DNA from: Aptenodytes patagonicus
Lineage: Eukaryota; Chordata; Aves; Sphenisciformes; Spheniscidae
Assembly: GCF_965638725.1 (NCBI RefSeq)
Contig: NC_134974.1
Location: forward strand, 1,758,143 to 1,822,142
Length of the DNA: 64,000 nt
Direction of reading: 5' to 3'
This document shows positions 10,317 to 22,423 of the stretch, piece after piece; position 1 is the stretch's first letter, and every line of letters begins with the position of its first letter. Under the pieces are notes generated by a model. The model was not told where the DNA came from and did not search any database. It was given only the letters and a program-made list of their open reading frames with translations. The translations under genes and the position numbers were made by a program.

Positions 10317-11989
10317 TCAGTGGTGGTGTTGGTGTTTGAGCTGCTGCTGTTGCTGCTGCTGCTGTTGCTGCTGCTGGTCCTCAATGTTGTGGAGGTATTC
10401 ATGGGCAGCAATGGTCACACGGGTGATCAGCAACATCACCTCGGAGAAGCTGATCTGCACATCCTTGTTGATATCGAGGTCCTTCATGATTTCGTCAATG
10501 GTGGCCCTGTCTCTCACGAGCTGCAAAGGAAGGGACAGGGTGAGGGCAAAGTCCTGTCATTCACAGCTCAAGCCTCCCCCTGGCTTCTCTGAGAGCCTCA
10601 CAGCTGCTGGGCCCCCAATAGTCTGGTGCTGTGTGTGGCTCCATCCTCGTGCCATCATCACCCCTTGCTTTGGGTACAGCAATGATTCACTGATTCACCC
10701 ATGGCGATGAAGCAATCGGAGAGCAATGGGCTTGCATCACTGCAAGGACACCATGCAACTTGGAGACCGATGAAGGCAGCAGTGTTATGTCAGCCACAAA
10801 CCTCTCCTTTAACATGTTGGATTAAAAACACTTTACCTTCTGCTTTAGCAAAGTGAGTTACAAAAAAAATGGGCTTTTTCGCTGATGTTTCTGACATCGT
10901 TGCTCCTAGATGGCAGAGGAGCTCTCGGGCAATATGATCCTGATTTGTTTTTGAAGATAAGGGGATGAGGGTACATATCTGGCTGCAGGTTCACCCGGAC
11001 CTGGGTGGGTTTCCTTCATCTGTCTTTATGGAGCATGTTTGGAAAGTGGCAGTTGGACAGGGAGGGTCTGGGCAGAAGGTGTTGGGGTGGGAGAGTAGGG
11101 TGGGAAGGGAGTGAATCCAGTCTCTGGGGGCATGCAGGCAATGGGGTCCAGCCCAGCTCCCTCCCAGTTTCTCATGGGTCATGAGAAACTCCACTCACCT
11201 TCAGGTAGTTCACAAGCTGCTGCTCAATCAGGAGCTTCAGCTCCATCTTGGTCAGGGTGTCTCTGTTCCCCTCCCGCCTCGAGTACTGATGGAAGACATC
11301 AATGATGATATCCATGGCTTTCTCCAGCTCAGAGCGCGGTTCGCGGGTCTGGGGGGTCTGGAAAAGAAGCAATTCCACTGAATAATGTCAGGAGCCACAA
11401 TAGATGGGGAAGTCTGATGTAAACCAGCAAGGCTCCGATACAGCCACCTGCTTCACACCAGATGAGGATGCAGCCTGGCTTTGTTCAGTCATTCTTTTTT
11501 GGGGATAAATTTGAGCTGTTTGTTTTGAGTTTGCTCTTATCTACAAGCCAAAGGAGACTGAAGGGGGTTGCAGCCTTTGCCTGCTTCTGCTCTGGGATGT
11601 GCAACTACAGATAATAGCTGAGAGCTGATTTCCCCAAAAAATGTGCCTTCTGTAAGCCAAGCACTGTTGGAGCAAGGCTCCCAAAATAGTTGGCAGCGCT
11701 GCAAAAACCTCTGTAGAGACACAGAGTATGAGATCTGATGTCCAGGAGCCCCTTTGGTGGTCCGACTGTGCTGTGGGGAGCCTCTTCCAGGAGGAGACAT
11801 CTCTCCTTGTGGGTTGTGCTTGGATGAGCCTGAGCGGAGATGGTTATCCTCTGCCAGCAACTCATGGCAGCTCACACGGTGAGGAGAGTCTCCCCGGGGG
11901 TCCTTGCACCTCCGATGGCCCAACCGGCACCTGGAAAAGAGCATGGAGACCTTAAATGCCTGAGTCACCATTGGACTTGCCTTGCTCAT
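10317..11989 (-). CDS. S100A9: S100A9 / MRP-126-type calgranulin
   Basis: Ca2+- and transition-metal-binding calgranulin of myeloid and epithelial cells. CDS exons are 11989..11981, 11357..11199 and 10520..10317 (123 aa). Exon 1 gives only MSK, followed by GCAAGT (a GC-AG intron). Exon 2 starts TPQTREPRSELEKAMD and holds the S100 EF-hand (VFHQYSRREGNRDTL). Exon 3 has the canonical loop D72-x-N74-x-D76...E83. The likely Zn/Mn ligands are all present: His26, Asp36, His96 and His100 (HEYLH). The tail is 12 Gln (CAG/CAA) then LKHQHHH. The MSKT start, length and Gln/His tail match chicken MRP-126 as I recall it. The TATA box is at 12049-12055 and the poly(A) signal at 10187-10192. The start is chosen because exon 2 has no ATG before the conserved ELEKAMD motif. 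The name S100A9 versus S100A12 is conventional; birds use MRP-126. Confidence 0.87.
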
Positions 11990-12048
11990 CTTGATGAAGT
12001 AGTGAGATCCACTCTGGCTGGAGCGGGGTTGGTCCTAAGCGCGGCATC

Positions 12049-12055
12049 TCTTATA
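12049..12055 (-). promoter_or_regulatory. TATA box of the S100A9/MRP-126 gene
   Basis: TATAAGA on the - strand (GGCTATAAGAG). Initiation about 30 bases downstream (near 12020) leaves a 5'UTR of roughly 30 bases ahead of the ATG at 11989. Confidence 0.7.
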
Positions 12056-12059
12056 GCCT

Positions 12060-15000
12060 GGCCATCCGCCTGCGCCACTCCAGCAGTTGTGAAATGTCTC
12101 TGTTTCATCCAATTCCAGGCCATCTTCATGACATACTTGTGCATTGCTTAAGGCTCTGGGGTAGTTCCTTAAAAGGGGTCTCTGTGGTTTTTCCCGCAAG
12201 GTTGGCGTGTCATGTACTCTGGCTGGGTGGCAGGGAGGTGGCCGGGGCACGGCCATATCCCCTTTACCCCCTCCACCTTGCTATTGGGGCTGCAATTCTC
12301 CATCAACTCTCGATAGAAGTCCATTCCCCTCGGCTTCTTCAATTTCACCTGTTCTCCTCTCCTCCACAGGGGTGTCTTTTCATGCCACGAGGCAAAGGGG
12401 ACCCACAGCATCATGCCTGCACTTCTCCAATGAGCCAGCACTGCTTGGACCCCATAGCATCCCCATCCTTGCAGACCTGGTGCACCCAAAAGCATCCCAC
12501 TGCTTCACGCAGCCCAGCACTGACAGCGTGGTCAGGGTTGCCTGTGGGACAGAGGGATAGGGACAGAGCTGGTGCTGAGGGCAGTGCCCCAGCACTGGGG
12601 GACCATCCCCTGCCTGCAGCAAGCAGGTCTTTATGAAAGACAAGTAATACAGGGTGGGTTCCCAACCTCGCTGGTCTCCAGGAACTTCATTTCATCTCCT
12701 CAGGTTAGCAACAGCCTGTGCCAAGGGTGGTTTCTCCCCACCCAAGGTATGTTCTGAGCTGTGGAGACCAGGTGTGGCTGACAGGTGGATTTTCACTTCT
12801 TAGGACTGTGTCCTCACCTTGTAGCTTCTTTTTCTTTATTGTTTCTCAAGTGTTGCAGAGACCCAGCGCGGGTGCTTTGGCTCAGAGCAGCTAAGATCAG
12901 GAGCAAAACGAGATTTTCCAGTGCTTCTTCATTAAAATGCTCTACCTGCTGATTCAGCTGACCTGTTTGGGGGGGGTTTGTTTAACCTGCCAAACATGAT
13001 ATTAATCTTAGACACAAAGTGGAGGCCAAAACAGGGCCATGGACAGGCCTGGGGCAAGCTCCAGGAGCTCCAGACAAGCTGACATGGAGCAGCACCATGC
13101 AGGGAGCTGCTTGGAGATGCAGCCCTGGTCCACACGCAGTGGCCACCCGGATCCCAGCCCTCACTGGTGGGGGTGTGCTGCATTTCACAACAGGAGTGCT
13201 TTAATGCATGAAACTGCTGGAGAAGGGCCAGGGTGTTTCACAACAGGGTGTCAGGGACCATCCGCTCAGTTGCAGAATTTTGTAGCAATTTCAGGAAACC
13301 GTACTTTTGGTCATTTTATCATCCCCGAGGTAGGGAAGGGCAAGGATGGATTACAGGGTATGCGATGGGCCAGGGATTTCCAAAGAGGGATGGTGGCTAC
13401 ACCCTCAGATGTGCCCGCCAGGCAGCAGGGATGAGACCCCAGGTATTTAGTTTTTGAATGCCGGTGCAGTCACTAAGGTGACCAGGGAGCCTGGGTATCG
13501 CTTAGGGTCACAGGAACATGTGCTAGCACAACTTTTTGCCTGGCTCTGCAGGTCTCCTTGCAGGGGGAGCCTCCCTGTCCAGCCATGCCTGTAAGCCATG
13601 CTGAAGTGGCTGCAGCAAGCTGCAATCCTGGCCCTGAGGCCACTGGGGTTGAGCAAGCAGCCACTTGCTGGAGCTGCAGAGGGGAAGGAGTGGGAAGCAG
13701 GCGTCAGGTGGCGCGCAAGCAGCCCAGTAGCCGTGGCAAGTGAAAGATGTGGTTCGGGGTGACTGGGCTTGGTTGTGCCCTGAGGACCTGAGCCCTGGCG
13801 GGGCACCCCATGCTTGACAATCATTGCAAAACTCTTTCAAAATATACATTTACAGGCAAGTGACTGGCTGATGTGGGAAGAGGGCACGGCAGGGTTTGTC
13901 ACTATGTGGTTTGCTGTGGTTTCACAGCAGATTTTAGCCCAGGATCAGGATAGGACATATGTTCTGTTTGCTAGACATGGTTTTAGCTTGGGGAAACCAG
14001 GGGGACACACTCTGAGCCCTGGCTTCTGAGCACCTTTGAACATCATCAGACCAGCGATGATCCAGCTGTGACCTGGCATGTGCAGCCACCACAGGAGCTG
14101 GGGCAGCCTAGAGGTTTTCCCATCCTGGAGCTGCAGAAGAAAGGATTTCCCAGTCCTTTAGCTTGAGCCAAAAAGCATTCACATATGTCTCAGCCATATC
14201 AAACAGCTACAAACTCAGCTGCTTGGCAGGTACCACCTTGGTCCAGCCCAAAGGGAGCTGAGAGCCAGCTCTGCTGCCCGCCCAGGCATGGCACAACTGC
14301 TGCAGGGTGCTGGACCCTCTCCAAGCCCTCCTGGAGCTCTGGCAGGTTGCAGGGCTGGATCTGGCCATTGCACCTGCCCTTCCTGCCTGTGCTGCAACAT
14401 GCAAAGTGTTGCTCTCGCTCGTGCTGGGGCAGCTGCCTGCTCAGCCCCATGGGGCTGAGGTACCTGAACGTTTGGTGAGGAAAAAAGCTGGTTTACAGTG
14501 TATTTAGTATTCAGAAATGGCTTGTTGGTGCTGCGAGACATCTCCCAGATGGCTCAGCCAGGGACAAGATCCTTGTGCTCCGCTGGAGCCCATCAGGGTT
14601 TTGGTGAGAATATTTCACTGGTGGAAAACTGAGATGGAAACCATCTGGGTGTTTCATCTTGGCTGGGTAGCAAGTGATTCAGCAGGGTTGGGAGGGAGCA
14701 CTCCGGATGACTTGTCTGTGTGGGAAAACTCTGAAATTTGAGTTTTCATTGGGATTTAGGGAGAAAATTTTAAATCTCAGAATTTCCCACGGACTAGAAG
14801 CTATATATACAGATAGTAACTTCTGTGTGTATTTTTTTTCCTAAGAGCACCCTGGCTTGTTCTTGTGGTAAAGGCTGTGTTGTGTTGTGAACTGCTGTTG
14901 TCATGGGTATTAATGCATTTTTCCTGCTCACGGGTGATTCTGCATCCAGAAGACGCACTTGGCGTGGCCATGGGGAAAAAGCTGGATGAGGATGGGCAAA

Positions 15001-15419
15001 ACAGGAGGTGCTTCCCTAAGCTAGGCTGGCTCTGCTCTTCCCAGTCTATGCAGAAAACTTCCTCTGCCAGGAGAAAAACCTCTAATACAACTGCTGTATG
15101 TTGCAGCTGGTGGTTAAAACCCCTGCAGAGCTCAGGCAGTGTCTTGCGCTGGTCTTCTGGCCATTAATACCCTCCTAGCCCATCAGTCCAGCCCTCTCTG
15201 CTTGGACCAGACGCTGAGCAATACAGCTCTTGCCCACTCACCACACCTCGATCATAAGCCTCTTCCTTTATGGGTTTTTGGGGCGTCCCATCTAGGCAAG
15301 CCTTTATCCCACAGCTCCAGCAGGACTGTGCATTCACTGCAGCTGGTGGCCACCCTCCCCAACCATGAGATGGATGCAAAAGGGAGTGCTGAGATAGGAA
15401 GGACTCAGTGAACTTCAAG
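12060..15419. other. Intergenic region between S100A9-like and the first S100A8-like gene
   Basis: No exon recognised on either strand. Base composition is lower in GC than the region beyond 20 kb. It contains ordinary unique sequence with no repeat I can name. Confidence 0.4.
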
Positions 15420-15530
15420 TGATGCTTTATTGTCTCACAAGCGTGAGTGATCCAAGCAGACAGAAAGCAGCCAGAGCCCAATTCCTATAAGCAACCCCCT
15501 CTGAGTTTTTCATGGGTCGTGCATTGAGAC

Positions 15531-16326
15531 TCAATCCTTGTCTGGTGTACAGCGGTCATCCCCGTGGCTGATGCGATGGGCATCATCGGTCAGCTTGGCC
15601 AAGACGATGGTGAACTCCTCGAAAGTCAGCTCTTTGTCCTGATTTAAGTCTGTTTCTCTGAAGAGATTGCTCAGGTAGTCGCCATGGTTCCTGCCCTGAA
15701 ATTGGGGGACAGGACATCTGTTAGCATGCCCCCTCCCTGGGCTGCACTCCCACCGGTGGAAACCGGGCCAGCCTTGTATGACCTGGGAAGTGTTTGGAAG
15801 CTGCGAGATCATTGTGACCCTCTCCTACCTTGCAGCTAGCCCCTAGTTAAAACCCCAGATGGACAGGCTCTTGTCCCAAGCCCCTTTGGCTGCTCCGTAC
15901 CCTTGCAGTGGCAGGAGGGATGAGTGTGGATGGTCCCACAGCACATGGACAAGCTGGGTCTGATCACAGAAACCCATTCTGTGGACCAACAGCCCTTGGA
16001 GGGGACTGTACCCCGTTCCCCCAGGAGCATCCCTGGAGGCAACCTCAGCCTCATCCCCCCCCCCCCCCAACCCCCCAAGGAGAGCACCCCTCCGGGGAGC
16101 ACAACAGAGCTCCTGTGGCACTCACACAAGCTTGCAGGAAGGTTGGTGCCTGCTCAGTCAGCAGCGTCTTGAAGTCGTTGAAGCTGAGGACGTCATGCTG
16201 GCCCTCCCGGATGCTGTAACGGTGGTAGACGTGCACAATGGTGTTCAGGGCCATCTCCAGTGTGCAGTTTCCAGGGAACTGCCGGGTCTCGGGAAGGGTG
16301 GTTGTAGTCTGGCTTCTTGCAGACAT
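15531..16326 (-). CDS. S100A8-like calgranulin, copy 1
   Basis: Predicted metal-binding calgranulin of 121 aa from exons 16326..16126 and 15695..15531. A non-coding exon 1 (about 17185-17143) lies behind a TATA box. The start follows the acceptor at 16346 and a 19-base leader. An N-terminal extension (MSARSQTTTTLPETRQFPG) precedes the S100 hand, LEMALNTIVHVYHRYSIREG, which resembles the LEKALNSIIDVYHKYS of mammalian S100A8. The second hand is D83-x-N85-x-D87-x-E89...E94. Candidate Zn/Mn ligands are His35, Asp45 and His107/His111 (HRISH). The C-terminus ends GDDRCTPDKD. The poly(A) signal is TTTATT (minus AATAAA) at 15426-15431. It sits between S100A9 and S100A6, where human has S100A12/A8/A7. 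The roughly 20-residue N-terminal extension is unusual for a calgranulin. It could be named S100A12-like instead. Confidence 0.82.
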
Positions 16327-17208
16327 GGCTGAGCTCTTGAGGTACCTGCAGAAACTGCGTGGAGAAATCTTAAAGCCATGAGATGCATCAAAAATCAGGT
16401 ACCCCACGCCACGCTCTTGGCCCCCACCCCAGGCACCCCAAGGTGGGTTGCGCTGCACCTCGCCAGTGTAGCAGCAGATCTCCACCAGGAGCCCTGTCTC
16501 ATTGGGGCTGAGCAAGCCAGCAGCACCCAGCGTGCCCAGGGGCAGTCGGTGGCTCCTCAATGCTGAGCGGGTAATAAGTGGTTTTAGAAATATCGCCGTT
16601 TTACAGCATCACCCAACCACCTCTAATTTTAGCTTTGCCCAAGAAGCGACTTGTTCTCACTGACCGGGAGGCATTTGTCAGGCAAATTAGACAAACCCAT
16701 CAGGCTGTAGTCACGTATCTGTACTGTGCCACGGACAGCAAGGATGACTTTAAGGCAGGGAGCACAGTTCAGGTACGGGCTCCACTGCAGCCTCTGCCTG
16801 ACCACCTCCTCCTCTCTCTGCGAATTTCTCTCTCCTCTTTGGGCTGCAAACCCTTTCCACTGCAGACACTGAGCACAGAGACCCTGCTCTCTGATGGGTG
16901 CCACCGTGCAGATGACACCCCCGAAGGGCTCTCTCCTTGCCAGCAGAAACAATTACAGCTCCACTAAATTGCCACAGAAATGCCATTAATTTATGCTTGT
17001 CTTGTTGTAGCCAAAACCAGCCTCCTACCCTGGCCCAAGTGGAAAGCATCACCCTGGAATAAACAGGCATGGCATGAAATGCTATTCAAAATCGCTTCTC
17101 CCTCATCTTATTTCCTGCAAGAACCATTGCAGTGTTACTTACCCTTGTCTCCAAGAAGGCTTTGCAGAGGATGGGTCTGTTGCAGTGATCCAAGAGCCTG
17201 GGCAGCCC

Positions 17209-17215
17209 TTTTATA
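17209..17215 (-). promoter_or_regulatory. TATA box of S100A8-like copy 1
   Basis: TATAAAA on the - strand (ATGTATAAAAGGGC). It drives a non-coding exon 1 that ends at GACAAGG|GTAAGT (exon end 17143). Confidence 0.8.
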
Positions 17216-19313
17216 CATGTCTCAGGTCTTCTTTCATCAGAGATAGTGACACACCTGCTGCAAGCAACAGCTTGAATTAGCATTTCCCGTACCTGGAAAT
17301 TGCAAGGTAGGAACTTCTGAACCCCTCCCCACCTCATACCTCTGCACGTAGTTCCTGGTTGCACCCACCAGGCTTTGGAAATGCTGTCCTTCCACCCCAC
17401 CATCACCTCTGACAGGGCTGAGCTGTTCAAGTGCTGGGCAAAGAATGGGAAAAACACTGGCTGTACCGTCACACCTCAACGTAAGTGTAAAGGTCAAGAC
17501 CGTCTTGGCAGAACTTGCCAAAACCTTGCAAGTTTTGCAATGTGCTGAAAATTTTGTGTGCTCTCATGCTTGACATAGAAGAAAGATGGGCTGTTTCAGA
17601 GAGATATGAATAACTTTGTCCCTTGGTTGTTTTTAATGTGAGCTCTCTGTTTTCTACAATACTACCAGGTTGGACACTAGCAAAGACGAAGGTAGCATCT
17701 GCCTTTTAATAAATTGTTTTCCAGAGTATTTTCCATTACTTTCTGCTTCCACATCACTTGTACCGGACCTTTCCTCTTGCTCCAGAAGCTTTGTGGAGGA
17801 AACTGAGCATAAAACAAGAAGAAACCCTGAGGTCAGGGTCTTTGCTGGCTGGAGCATTAACTCGCAAGTGTTTTGCAACAGTCGCTTCTGTGCCACCCAT
17901 CTTGCGTTAGCAGAACAGGTACTAGAAGAACGAAGAGACTATAAAAAGATGTAAAAATAAGACAATAGATTCCAGGAACAGGGTAGGAACAGAAAAACAA
18001 AAGGGTAACCATTCCTGTTTGAGGATGCTTCTTGCATGTCCCTGGGAGGAATACCAAGAACTGTTGCATGAGTTTTATTTTGGTAACCCTGACTCACTTC
18101 ATTGCTTTTTTTGTTTTCCTGCTCTACTCATTAGGGACTGTCAACAATCCAAAACTGCATCCTCATTCCCCAGCTGGCCTTGCAAAGCATTGGCCGAGGC
18201 TGGTTTTTGCCCTGTGCACTTGCATAGTCCCCACGCAGACAGACCTGTGGGCTCCGAATTCCCATCTTTCCCAACAGTGTTCCCCAAAACCTGCGGGGGA
18301 GGCAGCTCGCAATGCCCAGCCTCACAAGCGGAGTGATGCCCAAGTGACAGCCGGGTGCCCTGGCAGGATAGTGAATAATGCCTGCTTCCCAATGGCAAAA
18401 TTGTGGAGCCAGAGAGTGATCACCTGTGTCATCGAGTGCAAATAACCACGCAATAGCCCCATGCTTACTTTCGCAGCTCGGTTTCACATGGGACAGGCTT
18501 CTGGTTTCAACTGGTGTTGGAAATGTTGGAGCCTCCTGAGCCTGAGGGTTTCCCACTTCAGTGCACAGTCACTGGCAGACACAGGAGCTCTTTTCCGCTC
18601 ATGTATCTGTTCCCCAGGAGCCCGTGGTGGCTTGTAAATGTGCTGTGACCTGGGGGACTGTTGCCCCACGCTAACAAAAACATCCAACTTTATTGTGCAG
18701 AGTTAACACCAGCTCTCCGGAGCCCCTCGGCCTTGTTCTTTGCTGTGTTGGGGCTTGCAAGATAAGCGCTGGTTGCTTTGCAGGTTGCAAAAGCGTTGCG
18801 TGTACCCCCAGCTCCAGAGCCATGTCTTGGCAGCCACCTGGGGAAGCAGCCCCTGGCTGTGCTTCACCCCTGGCATGTCCTGGAGATGGTGCAAAGAGGC
18901 GCTGGGAGAACCAGGACTGAGGATGCTCTTGTGCAGCCACCGGCTGCCCCTACCCAGGGACCTCCCCAGTGTGATGGGGTGCTACGCACCCCATCGTCTG
19001 CTGGGGCCAACCACCCTGTGCAGGGAACCCGCTGAGCCTCGGGAAGGCAGTGGCAGCATGCCGGGGTCTGATATGCTTCAGGATGGGGAGCCCACGCAGC
19101 CTGTGCTGCTCAGCTGGGACCCAGCAGCACCGCTCTCCTGGCTCCCTGCTGTGCAGGGAGCAGGGTCCCTCCATGCTGCCTTCCCTTTCCCATTGCTTCT
19201 CCAACTTAATCTGCATTTAACCCCCCACAGCCATGGGCTGGGTGCATATTGCATCCTCCCTGGAGACAACAGGACACATAATACAGATGCATTTGGTGCT
19301 TGAAGAAAGAAAT
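17216..19313. other. Intergenic region between the two S100A8-like genes
   Basis: No EF-hand exon found. A lone - strand AATAAA (TTTATT at 18689-18694) lies downstream of nothing I can recognise. It could be the relic of another calgranulin copy, but no coding trace supports that. Confidence 0.4.
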
Positions 19314-19447
19314 TTTATTTCAATGTCATAGGCAGAAGCAGATGACAAAGCTTTGGTTACAGATTTGTCTGTGCTTGTGGACAAACGGAGGGGATGATGC
19401 TGCTGGAAGAGCACAATCCCGTGGGCACAGTCACTCTGGGAACCACT

Positions 19448-20042
19448 TCACTTGCTGGGAACGTGGCCGTGGTCCTGGCCGTGACCGGCATCTGGATGCT
19501 TGTCATGGCTCCCGCAATGCTGGTGGGACCTATTGTGGGCATCAATGACTACGAGATTCAGCGTGGTCAGGAACTCTGTGAACTTCAGGCGACCGTCGTG
19601 GTTGCAGTCTGCTCTGGCGAAGAGCTTGCTTATGTAGTCATCAGTGGTCATGTTAGGCTGCAGCAGGACAGACGTGAAAAAGAGTCAGCCTGAAGCGCAG
19701 CGGGGTTCAGGGTCACCCTGCCAGCCCACAGCTACAGCACAAGGCTTGCCCAGCAAGGTTTCAGGAAAACCCTAGAAAAACCCTCCCTCCCCTTTGGGAG
19801 GCTCTCGGCCACACCCATGCCCCAGGGAGGCCACCACTCCTGCAAGCTCTCACCAGCGTTAAGAGAGCTGGGCCACACTTGGCTCTTACCGGCATGGTGT
19901 TGTAGAGGAAGGGCTTGGCGGTCTCCTTCAGCAGCTTTGAGAACTCAGTCTTGCTCAGGTAGTCATCTATGGGGTACTTAATGGCATACTGGTGGTAGAT
20001 GTTGATGGCGCACTCCAAGGCGAGCTCCAGGTCGGTTTTCAT
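19448..20042 (-). CDS. S100A8-like calgranulin, copy 2, with His-rich tail
   Basis: A 120-aa calgranulin from exons 20042..19890 and 19657..19448, with a non-coding exon 1 at about 20285-20215. It begins MKTDLELALECAINIYHQYA, the S100A8 pattern. The first hand is divergent (IKYPIDDYLSKTEF) and the donor is CCG|GTAAGA. The second hand is canonical, D68-x-N70-x-D72-x-R74-x-K76...E79. Candidate metal ligands are His17, Asp26/27 and His92/His96 (HNRSH). The tail is His-rich (QHCGSHDKHPDAGHGQDHGH), unlike copy 1 but like S100A9, suggesting extra metal chelation. The poly(A) signal is at 19314-19319. It shares exon plan, orientation and TATA with copy 1, so a tandem duplication is likely, though the sequences have diverged strongly. 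Confidence 0.82.
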
Positions 20043-20309
20043 CTTGCTAGGAAGGGACAGGCAGCAAAACATTAAACCCCATCGGAGGAGAAGGACTGCC
20101 CTCTCCTCCGGGAGCCCCAGCCAGGCTCTGGCTGTCTGGCGAGGTCAGGCTCATCCCAGTGGCCATTCCGGCAGCACGAAGCCTGAAGCCACCGTTTGGC
20201 AAGGACCTACTTACCCACGAGCGGTGCTGGGGCTGACTTCTGCAGACAGCGGTGCACGGGAGGAGAGGAGTGGGCAGGAGCAGTGACGGCGTGGTGGAGG
20301 TGAGGTCTC

Positions 20310-20316
20310 TTTTATA
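20310..20316 (-). promoter_or_regulatory. TATA box of S100A8-like copy 2
   Basis: TATAAAA on the - strand (GAGTATAAAAGAG). The non-coding exon 1 ends at TCGTGG|GTAAGT (exon end 20215). Confidence 0.8.
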
Positions 20317-22283
20317 CTCTTCCTGAGCTACGATTTGTGACACCCTCAAATTTTCTTCGGGGCAATAACCCCAGGAATTGTGCAAGGCTATGCGGAACGC
20401 CTAGGCGGAAATTTCTTGCCTGGCTCCAGGAACTGGCTGTTCCCACTGTTAACGAGGGAGGGGACGCACCAAACTCGTTAGGGCAAAACAAGGAAACACC
20501 AAAAGAGACATTTGCAGGGAGCCAGCATCATGGGTCAGTGATGGTGCAGGGGTTTTCCCAGGAGCCAGCACATTCCTGCAGAGTTTGGGGGTCTTTGCGG
20601 AGGTGATGGAAGAGGACTTTTTCCAGATCACACAAAAGGTGATGGGTGAGGGTCTCCAGTGGGATGATGCTGTTTTTTCCCAATGTGGGATGTGGTTTAT
20701 CACTCCTGTATCTTCCCTGACGCTGTTGAATTTCACTGGAGGTGCGGTGTCTGCCCCCAGCACACTGCTGGAACCTCCCGCTGCTGGGGGATGGCCAATG
20801 CATCCCACCCTCCAGTCAACTCCCCAAAATCATGACCAGCATTCTTGCTGAATCATTTCTTAACAGCTAGCCAGGGAGCCAAGACAGACGTTGCAAATCC
20901 GGGCATGCCAGCATGCCGGAAACCTGCCAGTCAGTCTTAGGAGGTGGCATTTCCCGGCAGCTGTAATTGCTGCTGGAAACCGAGGGCATTGGTCATTGCC
21001 GCCTATTCCCAGTGTTGGGGAGATGCCGCCACATGCGGGAGACCCCATGGTGTTCCCAAGTGCCTGGCACAGGCTGCTAAACCCTGTGTGTCTTGGGGGA
21101 AAGACGGTCTAAGGGGGCTGGTGAGGAGCCTGTGCCCAAGGATGCCCAAGCCCTTCATCCCAAGTCCGTGCTTGGTGGGACTGGCACAGCAAAAAGCCTG
21201 TGCTAGCCGTTAAGGTTTTTAGGAGATGGGAAGGACAGCAGTGGTGAAACATCTCCCCGTCAGCCTCCTAATCCAGGAGCTGGTGCCAGAAAAAGCCTAA
21301 ATTGCAGAAGAGTGAAACAAAGAGACAGGTTGTATGATGGAGGGAGACGGGTGCATCCTCCCCGGGAAGGGGAGCCATGCAGGGCTGATCGGTGGGACAC
21401 GGGTGCACCATTGGCGAGACGTGACAGGACACGCGTGGGGAGGTGTGAAGGGATGTGCCTGTGCCACGTAGGGAGGTGGGAGGAGACACGCGTGCGCCGT
21501 GGGGCAGGCAAGAAGGGATGGGTGTGCACCATGGGTCCTCATGCTGCCATTTGCTGCCCAACCTGCCACGGAAGCCACGTGCCCACACACCAGGAGCTCC
21601 CGGCACATGCCCTGCCCTGGGGCCTGGCTCCCGTGCCATGGCAGCCCACGCTCCGCTGCAAGAGTCGCCGTGGGGTGTTGGTATCTGCTCCGTGGCCGAG
21701 TGCAGCCGCAGGGCTGGGAGTGTTGGTGTTGCAGGGACGGAGCCAGTACGGCCCTGAGGGCACGGCAGCAGGGCAGTGGCAGGGGTGTGGATGGATGCAG
21801 GCAGGCTGGGATGCCTGTGAACAGCATCATGCCAGCTTCAAATATTAACAGATCAGGCATAAAAAGGGCTAAGGGCTTGTAGGGGGGTCCATTTCACCTG
21901 CCTCTGGGATGCAAGCGTGGTGCAGCCACATTCTCAGGTGTTTCACTGAGCCTGGAGGGATGGATACTTTTTTTTTTTTCCCTAATATTGATGCTCAGGT
22001 GAGCACTGGATCTCAGAAGCTGGGGTTCGTGGAACAACCCTTACTACCTCCAGTTGGGGGAGCAGGGGGATAAGCTTCAACCCCAGTCTCCTGGCAAACC
22101 AGGCCTTGCAAAGCCGAAGGTGCAGTGCCTGGGTGGGAGCCCCAGGCAGAAGGCCAGGCAGAGCATCGCCAGCACCCAACAGGATTCGTCTGCGGGGACA
22201 TGAGCATCGGGTGCAGCCCCTCGCTGAGTCCTTCCCACTCACCCCCAGCAAGAGAAAAAACAGTGTCGTCCATGAGGTTTTAA
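20317..22283. other. Intergenic region with a degenerate minisatellite
   Basis: No gene recognised. The region from about 21340 to 21535 repeats a GACACGGGTGCACCAT-like phrase; the rest is unique sequence. Confidence 0.4.
21340..21535. repeat. Degenerate minisatellite
   Basis: Imperfect copies of a unit built on GACACGGGTGCACC (for example GACGGGTGCATCC, GGACACGGGTGCACCATTGG, GACACGCGTGCGCCGTGG, GGGTGTGCACCATGGG) separated by irregular spacers of about 30-50 bases. Confidence 0.5.
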
Positions 22284-22423
22284 TTTATTTAAGGTTCAAA
22301 AATGACCAGAAACACAGCGACAAAACTTTACAATAGGAAATTACAAAAAAACTTTACAAAAGGTCCTTACAAAAGGACCCCAAAAGGACCCTGGGGCTCC
22401 TCGCCCCGCCGGCTGGCCCAGCT

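Noticed and set aside
18689-18694. - strand AATAAA between the two S100A8-like genes
   Set aside because: I searched upstream (18700-19300) for an EF-hand exon and found none; not enough to call a lost gene.
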